Shown in pieces: positions 44,211-55,330 of a stretch of 64,000 bases of DNA (its first letter is position 1; each line of letters starts with the position of its first letter). Made by a program: the position numbers and the translations under genes. Source of the stretch: Sanderia malayensis (Eukaryota > Cnidaria > Scyphozoa > Semaeostomeae > Pelagiidae). The stretch is from positions 1 to 64,000 of the forward strand of contig RQOL01000490.1 in the NCBI GenBank assembly GCA_013076295.1, given 5' to 3'. Under the pieces are notes generated by a model that was given only the letters and a program-made list of their open reading frames with translations, ran no database searches and had not been told where the DNA came from.

Positions 44211-44398
44211 GGTTACTTGCACAAGGAGTTGCTGAAGAACCTTGCTGTGATAGACAACCGATTTTCCCTTGCACTCCGGGATTTAGCAGACTGGCACATA
44301 TTATAATGGATGAAGAAAGATTAGCAATGCCAAACACACCCGGTGATCCTAAGCAGTTATACATACATATTACAAACCATATAGAAGAAATGACATAA
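44211..44398 (+). CDS. Possible exon of unknown gene
   Basis: Frame LLAQGVAEEPCCDRQPIF, then CTPGFSRLAHIIMDEERLAM and NTPGDPKQLYIHITNHIEEM, stop at 44396-44398. It has clear protein-like composition in an AT-rich area and no recognised family. The sequence before it (ctatag/gttac) could serve as an acceptor, although it lies within the microsatellite. The microsatellite has probably replaced the original upstream boundary. Confidence 0.35.
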
Positions 44399-44602
44399 AC
44401 CAATTTCATTTTATCCAGCCACTCCCTCCCCATTACAAAGTAGCGCCTTTAACTCTTTATTTTTAAGTTTCAATTTTTAATTGACAATGTAATCAACATA
44501 AGACGATACAAAAATATTAAAAACACTAAAAATGTAAATTTTATAATGGTCTGTTGTGTCTGCATTAGCTTGTAGGAGATATTGTTAGATGCAACTTCTG
44601 GC

Positions 44603-45237
44603 TTACATGATATCATTTTGCCACTTTTCCTTCTGCAAAACGCTGTGAAACTCGGCACGGAACTGGTTATATGCATCATATGTAGCTGGCAATTCTAATA
44701 TACAATCGCATGTAGGTACAATGGTCGCCATGCAAGCCTTTCAAGCATGTTGAAATCAGCATTGATTGCGCTCATGCATATGACATCAGCACCAGTCACA
44801 AACATTAAGAACGATTTCAGTGCAGATGCATCCATTCCTCAAATGAACTTTTTCAGAAATTCAAGAGCCACCTGTTATTCTTTATGAGCTATTTCCAGCA
44901 ATAAACTCTTCACATTTTCTTTAGTGGGTATTTTCCTGAATCGATTTAGGAAATCGATAAGTTCGTTTTCCATGTCTTGGAAAACGATTTCTTCCTTCAA
45001 GAACTCCTTCACAATGTCCTCTTCGTCTTTTACCAGATACTTATAGAAAGAATTCAAGGGAATTTCCTCACTGACAGCTTCCACTCCAAATAAAACACTT
45101 ACAAGAAAGGCTTCATAAATCATAGTTGGGAAATATTGCAAATCGCGATGGCCTTTTGCCATTATTCTTGCTATTGCATTCCATTCATTTGACTGGAAAT
45201 CGTGCCTCAGTGCTGGGACTCTTTCCCGTTCTCCCAT
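44603..45237 (-). pseudogene. HECT/G2E3-like C-terminal region
   Basis: Minus strand: HDFQSNEWNAIARIMAKGHR, YEAFLVSVLFGVEAVSEEIP, RKIPTKENVKSLLLEIAHKE (to 44875), then MDASALKSFLMFVTGADVIC and, after a one-base shift near 44715, PTCDCILELPATYDAYNQFR to a stop at 44603-44605. Order and spacing match the C-terminal region of a G2E3-like HECT family seen in cnidarians and fish, in which the PTC..LELP block holds the expected catalytic Cys. An in-frame stop after AHKE and the shift indicate decay. The catalytic N-lobe was not found. It differs from the copy at 2420-4120. Confidence 0.6.
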
Positions 45238-45751
45238 AGCACAAGAAGTGTAAAATTCTTGCCAAAATATACAGAGTTAATATCTATAGATTCAATTCAC
45301 ATAAACCTCAATTTCATCTACACATCTTTCATCAATCATGACAACTTTAACTGTCGAATTCATTACACTTTCCATCTGAAATTTGTGTATCATTTCTTTC
45401 AATACCTTGGCTCGGCATATGCGTAGTACCCTGTGGTTCAAAATAGACAGAAGTTAATTGGCTTTTTCAATACTGGCATATGAAATACGTAAATATTTAA
45501 GCAGTTCAAGGGCAGCTCGAACTACCTCGTTTTGACACTCATTGCACTGACAACCGGACCACTTGGTCCTGCAGATGGATCTTTACGTTCGCTGGCTAGT
45601 AACTGAGGCAAAAAGATTTGTCTAAATCAGCGACCAGTCTATAACAAATAAATGAATTAGTTATAAAATTTAAGGAGCTATTCATATTTGCAACTCGTGT
45701 TAACTACTCACATCTTGAGTCACTTCAGTTTCATATATATCTTAAAATCTT

Positions 45752-46018
45752 TCATTGCTGGTGGTAGTCAATCCAAGTGAGTCCAAAAGAAGTATTGTTA
45801 TTTCTCACATCAAAACATTCGGGTGGAAAATGATCGCTGCAAAGTTTTTTGTTTTTGTTGCATACAAGTTTTGCCAGTTTTAAATTGGCAATCAATTTCT
45901 TGTGTAAGATATTATCTTTAGGAAACCAGTGGAAGGCACCTGACCCTTTATGCCAACTGCTTTCATTGAAACAGTTATAAGCAGCGCACCCAATCTTGTT
46001 TGCTTTGCTAACAAACAA
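45752..46018 (-). CDS. THAP zinc-finger domain, possible first exon
   Basis: Minus-strand frame: IGCAAYNCFNESSWHKGSGA, FHWFPKDNILHKKLIANLKL, NKKLCSDHFPPECFDV. The C-x4-C, FHWFP and C-x2-HF pattern is the C2CH THAP domain, a DNA-binding module of THAP proteins and P/Kolobok transposases. The frame begins in an AT-rich flank at 46018 and stops at 45752, soon after the domain. It could be a stand-alone exon or a transposon fragment. No partner domain was found nearby. Confidence 0.7.
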   Translation of the reverse strand: MFVSKANKIGCAAYNCFNESSWHKGSGAFHWFPKDNILHKKLIANLKLAKLVCNKNKKLCSDHFPPECFDVRNNNTSFGLTWIDYHQQ

Positions 46019-47345
46019 AAACTATATATGCTATAAAGAAAAGTGTTGTTGATTTTATATGCTGCCATCTATACTGGCAGCAAAAAAGTTTACGTCCATA
46101 GCCCATTTCATATAAGAGTGTGAAAAACGCCCATACATGGGTATTACTGGAGATCAAATTTCAAACAGTTTTTACCTATCTATGATTTCTATAAATAACT
46201 GTTGCAGTTTGTCTTTAAATTTTTATTTGCATCAAGTTAAGGTCACACAGCAAAAATTATGTTTCAGATTAACAGTGACAAAACATTTTCTTTTATTCTC
46301 AATTATATCTTACTGTTGCTGTTAATCAAACTTAAAATTGTATATTAAACATATCAAATTGGACCAAATTCAATACAAGGGAGGACTAACCAAAATTTAC
46401 TATTATATTGTACATTTTAAATCTTATTGCATATTAACCAGCATATTCTAATTAATCAATTTTATATCGAAAAAGATATTTTCAGATTGAGGTTGAGTTT
46501 GGATCAATGCAAGAATTTGGTGAAGCAGCCATTTCCGTCGGCCATATATAGAGAAACACACATTCACCATTCATTCTAAGAATAGTCTTGTTAATGAATG
46601 GGCTTGACTAATGAATGGAACTGTTACAAGAGCGCAAGTTCACTACAACTTTCACCATTTGGCCGAAAAGATTGTTCACCAGTTACGCCATGGCCCAAAA
46701 CGAGGCTGAAACTTTCCGGTGGACAAAAACGCCAATTTAATTTGCAATTATTCAAATACGGTTACTCGTGTTTAAAAAATAACTTAATATTTGTGATGAG
46801 CGAATTAGATTTGATCAATAGAGCTCAACTTGCTTTTAGGTTGCAGGTCTCCTTTAAAGGGCTACTCTCACCATATTTTTTTTATTTCATTTCTGGGTAG
46901 TGTTTGACGTAAAAACAGGTAGCCTACTGGGGTAAAATGGGTATCCAGGGTAAAATGGGTCATTTCACAATTTTGCATAAATTACTGCTTGTTGCTAACC
47001 TTTTATCTTTAATTTATGCTATTTCTTTAGAGAGGCCTGGATCCCACCTAGCAACATCTGTCTTTGATTGTTAGTGACGCACAGAGCGTCGCCGTGACGA
47101 ATTTTTTAGAGGACCATCATCATCAGAAAATCAATTTGTGAAATTTATTTTCTCCTCAGAGAAAAACAGAACCAGGTAAGAAGATTATTTCTTTTTTAAA
47201 ACTTCTATCATAACATAGATTTAAATATAGTATGTGTTTTCTTATGGTTTCACAACTACCAACAAGGTGAATGCTAACTGAACGTTCCAGGGTAAAATGA
47301 GTTAGGCCTAATTTTCGCCATTTTGGTTTTAGGCCAAAACTCAAC
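46019..47345. other. Long AT-rich region, no gene recognised
   Basis: The phrase gggtaaaatgggt/gggtaaaatgagt recurs at about 46930, 46950 and 47290, all in the same orientation. Otherwise only short frames. No RNA gene or terminal repeats detected. Confidence 0.35.
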
Positions 47346-47462
47346 ATGCCAAGGAACTATGTTAAGAAAAAGCAGAAAACATATAATGATCAGGATGTTA
47401 CACAGGCTGTTAAAGTGCTTATGCAACTAAATTTGACATATCAATTTTTTTATTTTAAATGA
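47346..47462 (+). pseudogene. Pogo-like transposase N-terminal remnant
   Basis: ATG-initiated MPRNYVKKKQKTYNDQDVTQ then AVKVLMQLNLT, the usual opening of psq-type helix-turn-helix proteins from pogo/Tigger-like elements. It stops after 38 codons without completing the helix-turn-helix. A separate, longer relative lies at 54262-54639. Confidence 0.5.
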
Positions 47463-47771
47463 AAGCCAAAGATGTACTGATCAGTTTGATGCAATTTTGA
47501 CATGCATCTAACAAGTGTAAGTTACTTTAATTTCACCTTGAATCAGGCCACCTTTTGCGAAAAATATTGAAACGCTGTGACGTCACAGTGATGACCCAAA
47601 TTATTTTGCGCAATGCAAGTCAATGGGTTTTTTTTCGAACGTCGTCTGGTTTTTTTAATAGCTCCACTCAGGGTGGGGATATTTGAGCTCTGGCTGAACC
47701 AACATAAAGGCGAATCTTTTAGCCATCGCTCTGAAAAAAATTGGTGTCATTTTGTTTAACGTTAGAGACAA

Positions 47772-49596
47772 TCTAATATATATATTCTGTGATGTCACGT
47801 GACGGTGGCGAAACTCTGCCAAAAACAATAGATTCGACCCGAAACAATAGGTCGAACGCCCAAAAACAATGGGACGAAACGGCGAATCGGTGATCAATAA
47901 GGCTTTTTTGAATGGGGGCGCACAAGGTTGGCACTTGCATGGAAAGGCTCCGTTTCTGGAGTAGGCAAAAGTTATCTATTTTTGGAAGCCTATTTTAAAA
48001 GAATTTTTGAGTTATTCTATCAATTACTCCACTAATTGTGCTAACACGAAAAAACGACGGTTTACGCTGGCGAAACTTCCAAATTCGTGTCGCGAACTCC
48101 AATTTCGAAGAAAGCGTTCGCTCTTCACGTGACACGTTTCGCCTTTTGCTGCAATTTGATTGGCTCTTTCGTGACTTCACGTGAAAAGTCACACGTTTTT
48201 CGTTATCATGCAAATTAGCCCTCGGGTTGAACAGCAGGTACTTTTGGAGAAGACGCGTGTTTTTGTTTTCAACACAAAGGATAACTGCCACTGGGCGCCT
48301 TTCAAAGTGTTTTACGACCTGAATTATCTTTTTAAAGCCTTGCTAATTGTTTGAGCGACCTCTGGAAAATTACAGGAGACAATTGAGAACACAGGTGATA
48401 GTTTTGTTTTGTTTTTTGAGTGAGATAGTTGTAGTATAGGTAGTAGGCGAACGCCATTGTTGCTTCGGCATGCTTGCGACGCTTAGGCCTAATGTAAAGT
48501 GCGCCCTACCAGTCAATGTTTCGTGATAATAGATAGACAGGCGAGCGCAGCGAGCTAACCCATTGTACATGGGGTTGAAAGAGGCATGAGCGAAGCGAAT
48601 GCAGCGCACGAAGTGCGCCCTACCAGTCAATGTTTCTTGATAATAGATAGACAGGCGAGCGCAGCGAGCTAACCCATTGTACGTGGGTTGAAAGAGGCAT
48701 GAGCGAAGCGAATGCAGCGCACGAAGTGCACCCTACCAGTCAATGTTTCTTGATAATAGATAGACAGGCGAGTGCAGCGAGCTAACCCATTGTAAGTGGG
48801 GTTGAAAGAGGCATGAGCGAAGCGAATGCAGCGCACGAAGTGCGCCCTATCAGTCAATGTTTCTTGATAATAGATAGACAGGCGAGCGCAGCGAGCTAAC
48901 CCATTGTACGTGGGGTTGAAAGAGGCATGAGCGAAGCGAATGCAGCGCACGAAGTGCGCCCTATCAGTCAATGTTTCTTGATAATAGATAGACAGGCGAG
49001 CGCAGCGAGCTAACCCATTGTACGTGGGGTTGAAAGAGGCATGAGCGAAGCGAATGCAGCGCACGAAGTGCACCCTACCAGTCAATGTTTCTTGATAATA
49101 GATAGACAGGCGAGCGCAGCGAGCTAACCCATTATAAGTGGGGTTGAAAGAGGCATGAGCGAAGCGAATGCAGCGCACGAAGTGCGCCCTATCAGTCAAT
49201 GTTTCTTGATAATAGATAGACAGGCGAGCGCAGCGAGCTAACCCATTGTAAGTGGGGTTGAAAGGGGCATGAGCGTAAGCGAATGCAGCGCACGAAGTGC
49301 GCCCTATCAGTCAATGTTTCTTGATAATAGATAGACAGGCGAGCGCAGCGAGCTAACCCATTGTACGTGGGTTGAAAGAGGCATGAGCGAAGCGAATGCA
49401 GCGCACGAAGTGCACCCTACCAGTCAATGTTTCTTGATAATAGATAGACAGGCGAGCGCAGCGAGCTAACCCATTGTAAGTGGGGTTGAAAGAGGCATGA
49501 GCGAAGCGAATGCAGCGCACGTAGTGCGCCAACCAGATTAAGCCTTTTTTACTTGACGGGCTGGGGCGAACGAGCAAAGCGAGTGATGACCCCTAG
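47772..49596 (+). mobile_element. Helitron, non-autonomous, longest copy
   Basis: 5' TCTAATATATATATTCTG at 47772 preceded by A; 3' gatgaccccCTAG at 49593-49596 followed by T: the exact A/T insertion rule of Helitrons. Contains the full middle (gagtaggcaaaagttatcta; acgacggtttacgctggcg; ccctcgggttgaacagcagg) and a nine-unit array (48500-49530). No encoded Rep/helicase. Close similarity to 26930-28529 suggests recent spread. Confidence 0.85.
48500..49530 (+). repeat. 114-bp minisatellite, second array
   Basis: About nine units with a period of 113-114 bases. Two sequence variants alternate irregularly (accgtacgtg versus taagtgg, and tgcaccctacc versus tgcgccctatc), indicating local duplication of blocks of units. 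Each unit has the GCGCAC-gaa-GTGCGC palindrome. Confidence 0.93.
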
Positions 49597-50588
49597 TTCA
49601 AGTTTGAAAATGGGTACCTCCGAAAAACGTGACGCCATTCCACGTCGCCATTGTTGCTTCGAGTTGCTGTGGAACGACACGTAGCCCTGGTTTGGCTTAT
49701 CCCAGGTCTTATTTTTTGTAATAACTTATTTTAGCTCAAAATTGCAGACATTGAATTATTTTTAGAAACTTCGGAAATTAAAATTCCTTTGATATCACCC
49801 CAAAAAGCTAAATCTTCTGACATTTGTTTTGGTCGGCTCGGGCCTAACCACTCTGGGCGAGGAGTGCTTAGGCCTGAGTAAAGCTGAGAGTCACACAGGT
49901 TGGTTTACGAGCTTGTTTACGGCATCTATTGCAGGAATCAATAAATACTAAAATCGCAGCGGCAATGGTGTTGCGCTCAAAGGCTTCTCTTCGCCAGTTT
50001 TGTACCCACGGTTTCGAGAATCTGGCCGCTCTATTTAATTCCAAAACTACTCGGAGGTCTTCCCAGTAATGTGTATATTTGCAACGCCTTATTGCTTTTT
50101 CGAAATTCGTTTTGGTTTTCGAGATATTTCCAATTTTCTAACTCGAAAATTCTTCGCCCTTTGTTTTCCCGTAATGAGGCCTTTCTCTTTCGTGTGAGAG
50201 GATGGAATGCGTGCTGTTCTTTCGCCTTTTGTTTTGCGTGCGGGGGGATGTGTCCAAAGCTTTGACGCGTACTGAAGCTTTTGAATCGAACAAAACGTGT
50301 TGTGCTCAGCGACCCCCTGACCATTACGGCGTCTGGATGATGTTATGTTTCTGTAAAGATCGATCGTGCGTTGTTTTCGTTGCTAAGCCTTTTCGAAACA
50401 ATGAAACCCTGTTACGTTTCGCACTTATTCGTTTGCGTCCTCTGTTAGCGTGACCTTTGGTTGACAAGGAAAGTGTGCAATTCATTTTTCATTTTCGAAT
50501 TTGGGATGGGATGGGCAGGCAGGCAAACCGAATGGATTATTTTCGTTGGATGGCTGTTTAATTTTTGCTGCCGTTTTACTCGAGATTT
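49597..50588. other. Unassigned region downstream of the Helitron
   Basis: Moderate GC, with frames open on both strands at 50031-50453 but none recognisable. cggctcgggcctaaccac at about 49836 echoes cggctcgagggcctaaccac at about 10684, so this may be a dispersed repeat. It could be the 5' body of the Helitron ending at 53722. Confidence 0.3.
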
Positions 50589-51813
50589 CCAACTTAAAGC
50601 TTCAGGATTTAACTGGTAAGTGGCTAAGTTGTTTCTCTTTGCCTTTACTAAATTTCTTTGTACCTTCTTATCTTGATTTCAATATATTCAGGTGAACTGG
50701 TTTATAGAAATTTTTATGCGCTCTAAATTTCTAAATAATTCTTTGCTTTACAAATCTCCACTATATCAAATCGAATACTAAACCGATGAATTATCGAATT
50801 CTGCTTTTATAATTACAGGTCTGGATGCGACGATCTAAATCACGAATTTCAGAAACAGCAATTTCGTGCTTTCACTCAACCGAAGGCCGTCAAAGCACGT
50901 GGTGCAGTTGTCTAAAAGCTATTTTGCTCTCCTTTGCCATCAACTGGAATTTTACTTGAATGTTGCTCTTCAGAACTTTTACGAGCAGAACTTTACTGGT
51001 AACTGGCTGAGTTGTTTCTATATTTCTTTACTAAACTTCTTTGTATCCTTCTTATCGTGTTTTCAAGATATTCTGATGAGCTGGTTTATAGAAATTTTTG
51101 CGCGCTCTAAATTTCTAAATAATTCTTTGCTTTACAAATCTCCACTATATCAAATCGAATACTAAATCGATGAATTATCGAATTCTGCTTTTATAATTAC
51201 AGGTCTGGATGCGACGATCTAAATCACGAATTTCAGAAACAGCAATTTCGTGCTTTCACTCAACCGAAGGCCTTCAAAGCACGTGGTGCAGTTGTCTAAA
51301 AGCTATTTTGCTCTCCTTTGCCATCAACTGGAATTTTACTTGAATGTTGCTCTTCAGAACTGTTACGAGCAGAACTCTACTGGTAAGTGGCTAAGTTGTT
51401 TCTATTTGCCTTTACTAAATTTCTTTGTACCTTCTTATCTTGATTTCAAGATATTCTGATCAGCTGGTTTATAGAAATTTGCGTGCCTTAAATTTCTAAA
51501 TTATTCTTTGCTTTACAAATCTCCACTATATCAAATCGAATACTAAACCGATGAATAATCAAATTCTGCTTTTATAAGAACAGGTTTGGATACAACGATG
51601 TAGCTGATGAATTTCAGAAACAGCAATTTTGGGATTTCACTGAACCGAAGGCGTTCTAAACACTTGGGGTTGTCTAAAAGCTATTTTGCTGAACTACTAT
51701 TGCCGACTTGCCATCCGCCTGCTAACATTGTGGATTCATCGTTCAAGCACAACAATTTCTTTCTGGATCAGATAAACGCTGGAAAGGTTGCTTCAATTCC
51801 ACTTGGATTCTAA
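50589..51813 (+). repeat. Tandem exon-like repeats, about 384-bp unit
   Basis: Units start at 50819, 51203 and, more diverged, 51584. Each has acceptor-like ttttataattacag (ttataagaacag in the third), an exon-like part (gtctggatgcgacgatctaa, tttcagaaacagcaattt, tgaatgttgctcttcagaac), donor-like ctggtaagtgg (gtaactgg in one) and an intron-like part. A leading half unit occurs at 50600-50815. No frame stays open through a whole unit, so a repeated non-coding exon is more likely than a protein. Confidence 0.75.
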
Positions 51814-52085
51814 AAGTGCCTGTCACTGAGCGTGATTCGCTATTCAAAACACGAAAGTTGTGGATTTTGGCCTGTGAAAGATGTGAGTAAATTGTTCAAA
51901 AACTTTCATGATCTGCTGTATTTAAAAGCACTTATATTTAATCATTTTTGACTGGTCCCTGGGTATTTAAGAGCGTTCAACTTTGGGGCCCCACTAAAAT
52001 TTTCATAATGGGCTTGCGTATTGCTTTCATGGAATTCGTGTAGTTATAAACATGCGTTATTGAGTGCCAACTGGTGTATTAAAAG
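51814..52085. other. Unassigned spacer
   Basis: Nothing recognised between the exon-like repeats and the next duplication. Confidence 0.3.
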
Positions 52086-52610
52086 TGTGTATTCTTTAAT
52101 CGAAATCTCGAATGAAATTGATAAATTCAGTCCGAATCTGTTTTCTCATATTATGTACTCACAAATCTGATCCTTTGTTCACAAAGTTTCTCTGCATGGT
52201 ACTCGAGTTGAGGCGTTTCTGCCACACTGGCTAAAATAGCTGCTGAAATTTGTGCATGGATAAAAACATGGACCCAGAACAACTTGGAATGGCAATCGGG
52301 GCTCGGGATTACATGCACCGTGTGCTAGGGAGAGTTAATCTGTATTTTTAAACTGTTTATTCTTTAATCAAAATCTCGAATCCAGTGGATCAATTCATTC
52401 GCAATGGTTTTCTGATATTACTCGCAAACCTGATCTATTGTTCACAGAGCTTATTCTCTGCGTGGGTTTTGAGTTGAGGTGTTTCTGCCACGCGGAATAA
52501 AGTGCTGGATTTCTCGCATCAGGGGAAAACATGGACCTGGAACAACCTGGAATGGAAACAGGGGCTCGGGGGTTCCATGGACCGTGTGTTCGGGGAATGG
52601 ATGGAGCTAT
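52086..52610 (+). repeat. Two-copy tandem duplication, about 266 bp
   Basis: tattctttaatcgaaatctc (52088) recurs as tattctttaatcaaaatctc (about 52358), followed in both by aattcatt/attcagtc, ttttct..atatta, ctcacaaatctgatc, gtttctgcca and aacatggac..gaacaac..ggaatgg. Diverged by perhaps 15-20 percent by eye. Confidence 0.75.
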
Positions 52611-52689
52611 TAAAACTTGCATAATTTCAACTGAAAGTATATTACTTTGCGTGTCTATCCCACTTTTGTTCAATATCACTGTTCCACTC

Positions 52690-53680
52690 AGATCAGAGGC
52701 AATAACAATAAAAAACCCACCCCACTTCTGTTGAAGATCGCTGTTTCACTCAGATAGAAGGCCAAAACAACAGAAACCCACCCCACTTCTGTTGAAGATC
52801 GCTGTTTCACTCAGATAGAAGGCCAAAACAACAGAAACCCACCCCACTTCTGTTGAAGATCGCTGTTTCACTCAGATACAAGGCCAAAACAACAGAAACC
52901 CACCCCACTTCTGTTGAAGATCGCTGTTTCACTCAGATCGAAGGCCAAAACAACAGAACCCCACCCCACTATTGTTGAAGATCGCTGTTTCACTCAGATC
53001 AAAGGCCAAAACAACGGAAACCCACCCTACTTTTGCTGAAGATCGCTATCCCATTCAGGTCGAAGGCCAAAACAACAGAAACCCACCCCACTTCTGTTGA
53101 AGATCGCTGTTTCACTCAGATCGAAGGCCAAAACAACGGAAACCCACCCCACTTCTGTTGAAGATCGCTGTTTCACTCAGATAGAAGGCCAAAACAACAG
53201 AAACCCACCCTACTTTTTATGAAGATCGCTATTCCACTCAGGTCGAAGGCCAAAACAACAGAAACCCACCCCACTTCTGTTGAAGATCGCTGTTTCACTC
53301 AGATCGAAGGCCAAAACAACAGAAACCCACCCTACTTTTTATGAAGATCGCTATCCCACTCAGATCGAAGGCCAAAACAACAGAACCCCACCCCACTTCT
53401 GTTGAAGATCGCTGTTTTACTCAGATAGAAGGCCAAAACAACAGAAACCCACCCCACTTCTGTTGAAGATCGCTGTTTCACTCAGATCGAAGGCCAAAAC
53501 AACAGAAACCCACCCTACTTTTTATGAAGATCGCTATCCCACTCAGATCGAAGGCCAAAACAACAGAACCCCACCCCACTTCTGTTGAAGATCGCTGTTT
53601 CACTCAGATAGAAGGTCAAAACAACGGAAACCCACCCTACTTTTTATGAAGATCGCTATCCCACTCAGGTCGAAGGCCAA
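52690..53680 (+). repeat. 61-bp minisatellite
   Basis: About 16 units of cactcagatagaaggccaaa plus acaacagaaacccacccc plus acttctgttgaagatcgctg. Two variants (ttctgttgaagatcgctgtt and ttttatgaagatcgctatcc) occur in interspersed blocks, showing multi-unit duplication. It ends 14 bases before a Helitron terminal hairpin. Confidence 0.95.
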
Positions 53681-53722
53681 CATACTAGGGAGGTGGCGCG
53701 CGAAGCGCGCCAGCCTTCCTAG
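53681..53722 (+). mobile_element. Helitron 3' terminus with perfect hairpin
   Basis: A perfect inverted repeat TGGCGCGC-gaa-GCGCGCCA (53694-53712) is followed six bases later by CTAG (53719-53722) and T. This is the diagnostic Helitron 3' end. The 61-bp array just upstream is presumably internal to this element; its 5' TC end has not been identified in 49597-52690. Confidence 0.8.
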
Positions 53723-54261
53723 TAGCATTTGATTTTAGCTTTAATCTCGTCTTTAATTCCTTCCCAATATCTCTCTTTACTTCAAAGCAAAAATGAGCGC
53801 TATAATGAATAAAATCCTGCTATCCTAGTCGGTGGGAGCGAATGATGTCTGCCTCCTGAACTCCTTAAAAAGACCTTGTTCTGTTTGATTGGTTTTAAAA
53901 TACTATCAGCAACATTATGAAACACTACTTTTTCGCAACACTGAGTAATCGTACAATTGTCTCCGTTATGTATCTCTACGACATGTAAATAGTTTTATGA
54001 TTTCTTGCTCCTGAGACGAGATACCCTTCATGTGTGTGCTCGCTCACAGCTCGCCATGTCGAATTTCAATAGAAGGAAGCCTGCTTGATGTTGCAGACGC
54101 GACGTTTGTTGACATCACAGTGATGTTCAGTTTTCGCACGAAAAAAGTCAAAATTGCCTACTTTGAAGGTCAATAGCGAAAAAAGCATAGATAATTTGCA
54201 AATTTTATTTGCGCCACGTTAATCAGTGCATTGAAATCTATAGATTTTTGAAATAAAAACA
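53723..54261. other. Unassigned spacer
   Basis: AT-rich with no recognised gene or repeat. Confidence 0.3.
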
Positions 54262-54639
54262 CTATGCAAAAATTCGTTGCATAAGCACTTTAAAGAAGTA
54301 AACGAGGGAAAAGCAGTCAGTATAGCAGCAAAGAAGCACAGAGTCCCATATGAGACATTAAGAAAATGGGTCATAAATCCGAACCAGGAAAGATTTGGAA
54401 GTGGGAGACCTATTGTTCTTTCAAATCATGAAGAAGAACTGATTCTTGCTGGTTTGCAGCAATGTGTGAGAAATGGCTTGCCTTGTGACAGCAAGGATAT
54501 CAAAATACCTGTGAAAACTTACCTGGACCGCATTGGAAAACAAACACGTTTTAAAGATAACACACCAGGAGAAGAGTGGCTTTTCTCTTTTAGAAAGCGG
54601 TGGAGTGATCCACTTAGAACAAGAAAGCCGAAATCTTAA
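54262..54639 (+). pseudogene. Pogo-like transposase, helix-turn-helix and CENPB-type domain fragment
   Basis: Frame: EVNEGKAVSIAAKKHRVPYE then TLRKWVINP (psq helix-turn-helix), SGRPIVLSNHEEELILAGLQ, and a CENPB-like part: CDSKDIKIPVKTYLDR, TRFKDNTPGEEWLFSFRKRW. It stops at 54639 with RTRKPKS and has no DDE domain. The usual start (M..K..) lies before 54277 in another frame, so both ends are lost. It resembles the DNA-binding half of pogo/Tigger-type transposases. Confidence 0.7.
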
Positions 54640-55330
54640 CTAAAAGCAGCGCTGAAGGCTTGACTGTGGAAACTTCATCAGTCTTCATTTGCGTGTGACT
54701 AATGCTTTTCCTTATAAAAGAGAGTGTAATTAAGCTTGCTATACATTTTATATAAAATGTAACTGTCAGTAAGTTTGGCAAACATTTTCTATTGTTGTTT
54801 GGAAAATATTTGTTGTTTTATATGTAAGCATGCTTGCATTAAAGGCCTAAAATGAGGAATTATCAATTATCAATTATGAATTCTGTTTGTTTTCACCCAG
54901 TTTATGACATGTAACCATCATCTAAAGACATATTAGTTTGCCAGACTCGTGCATCTTGCTTCCACCATTTTTCATTTCAAAGAAAGAATTGTCAAGAGAT
55001 TGGTCACATCGTATTTACTGGATCAAAAGGAACATGGTTTATGTGATGCCGAGATGATCTGTAGGCTACTTTATTTAAGAAAGATAGTTAATTTGATTGC
55101 AATATGGACACATGACTTAATAGCTTGGCCAAAGTTCTTATTATGTGGCCATCAGCCAAGGATTGTTTTAGAACTTAATATCATTGCTGTATTAGCATGA
55201 TACAATTAACCATTCATTGTTAATTAAGCAAGTAACTTGTGTCTTTAATATTAGTATGCTGTAATTAATCAATTTTGTGCTGAAAAAATAGTTTGGTTTA
55301 GTTAATGTGTTTTACTTTTTTAAATATTAG
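54640..55330. other. Probable upstream intron of the OTU-type gene
   Basis: AT-rich, no recognised coding sequence; ends in an acceptor-like aaatattag at 55330. Confidence 0.35.

Noticed and set aside
50031..50453. Opposing open frames around 50031-50453
   Set aside because: Both strands are open through a locally GC-richer stretch, without recognisable domains; not supported as a gene.
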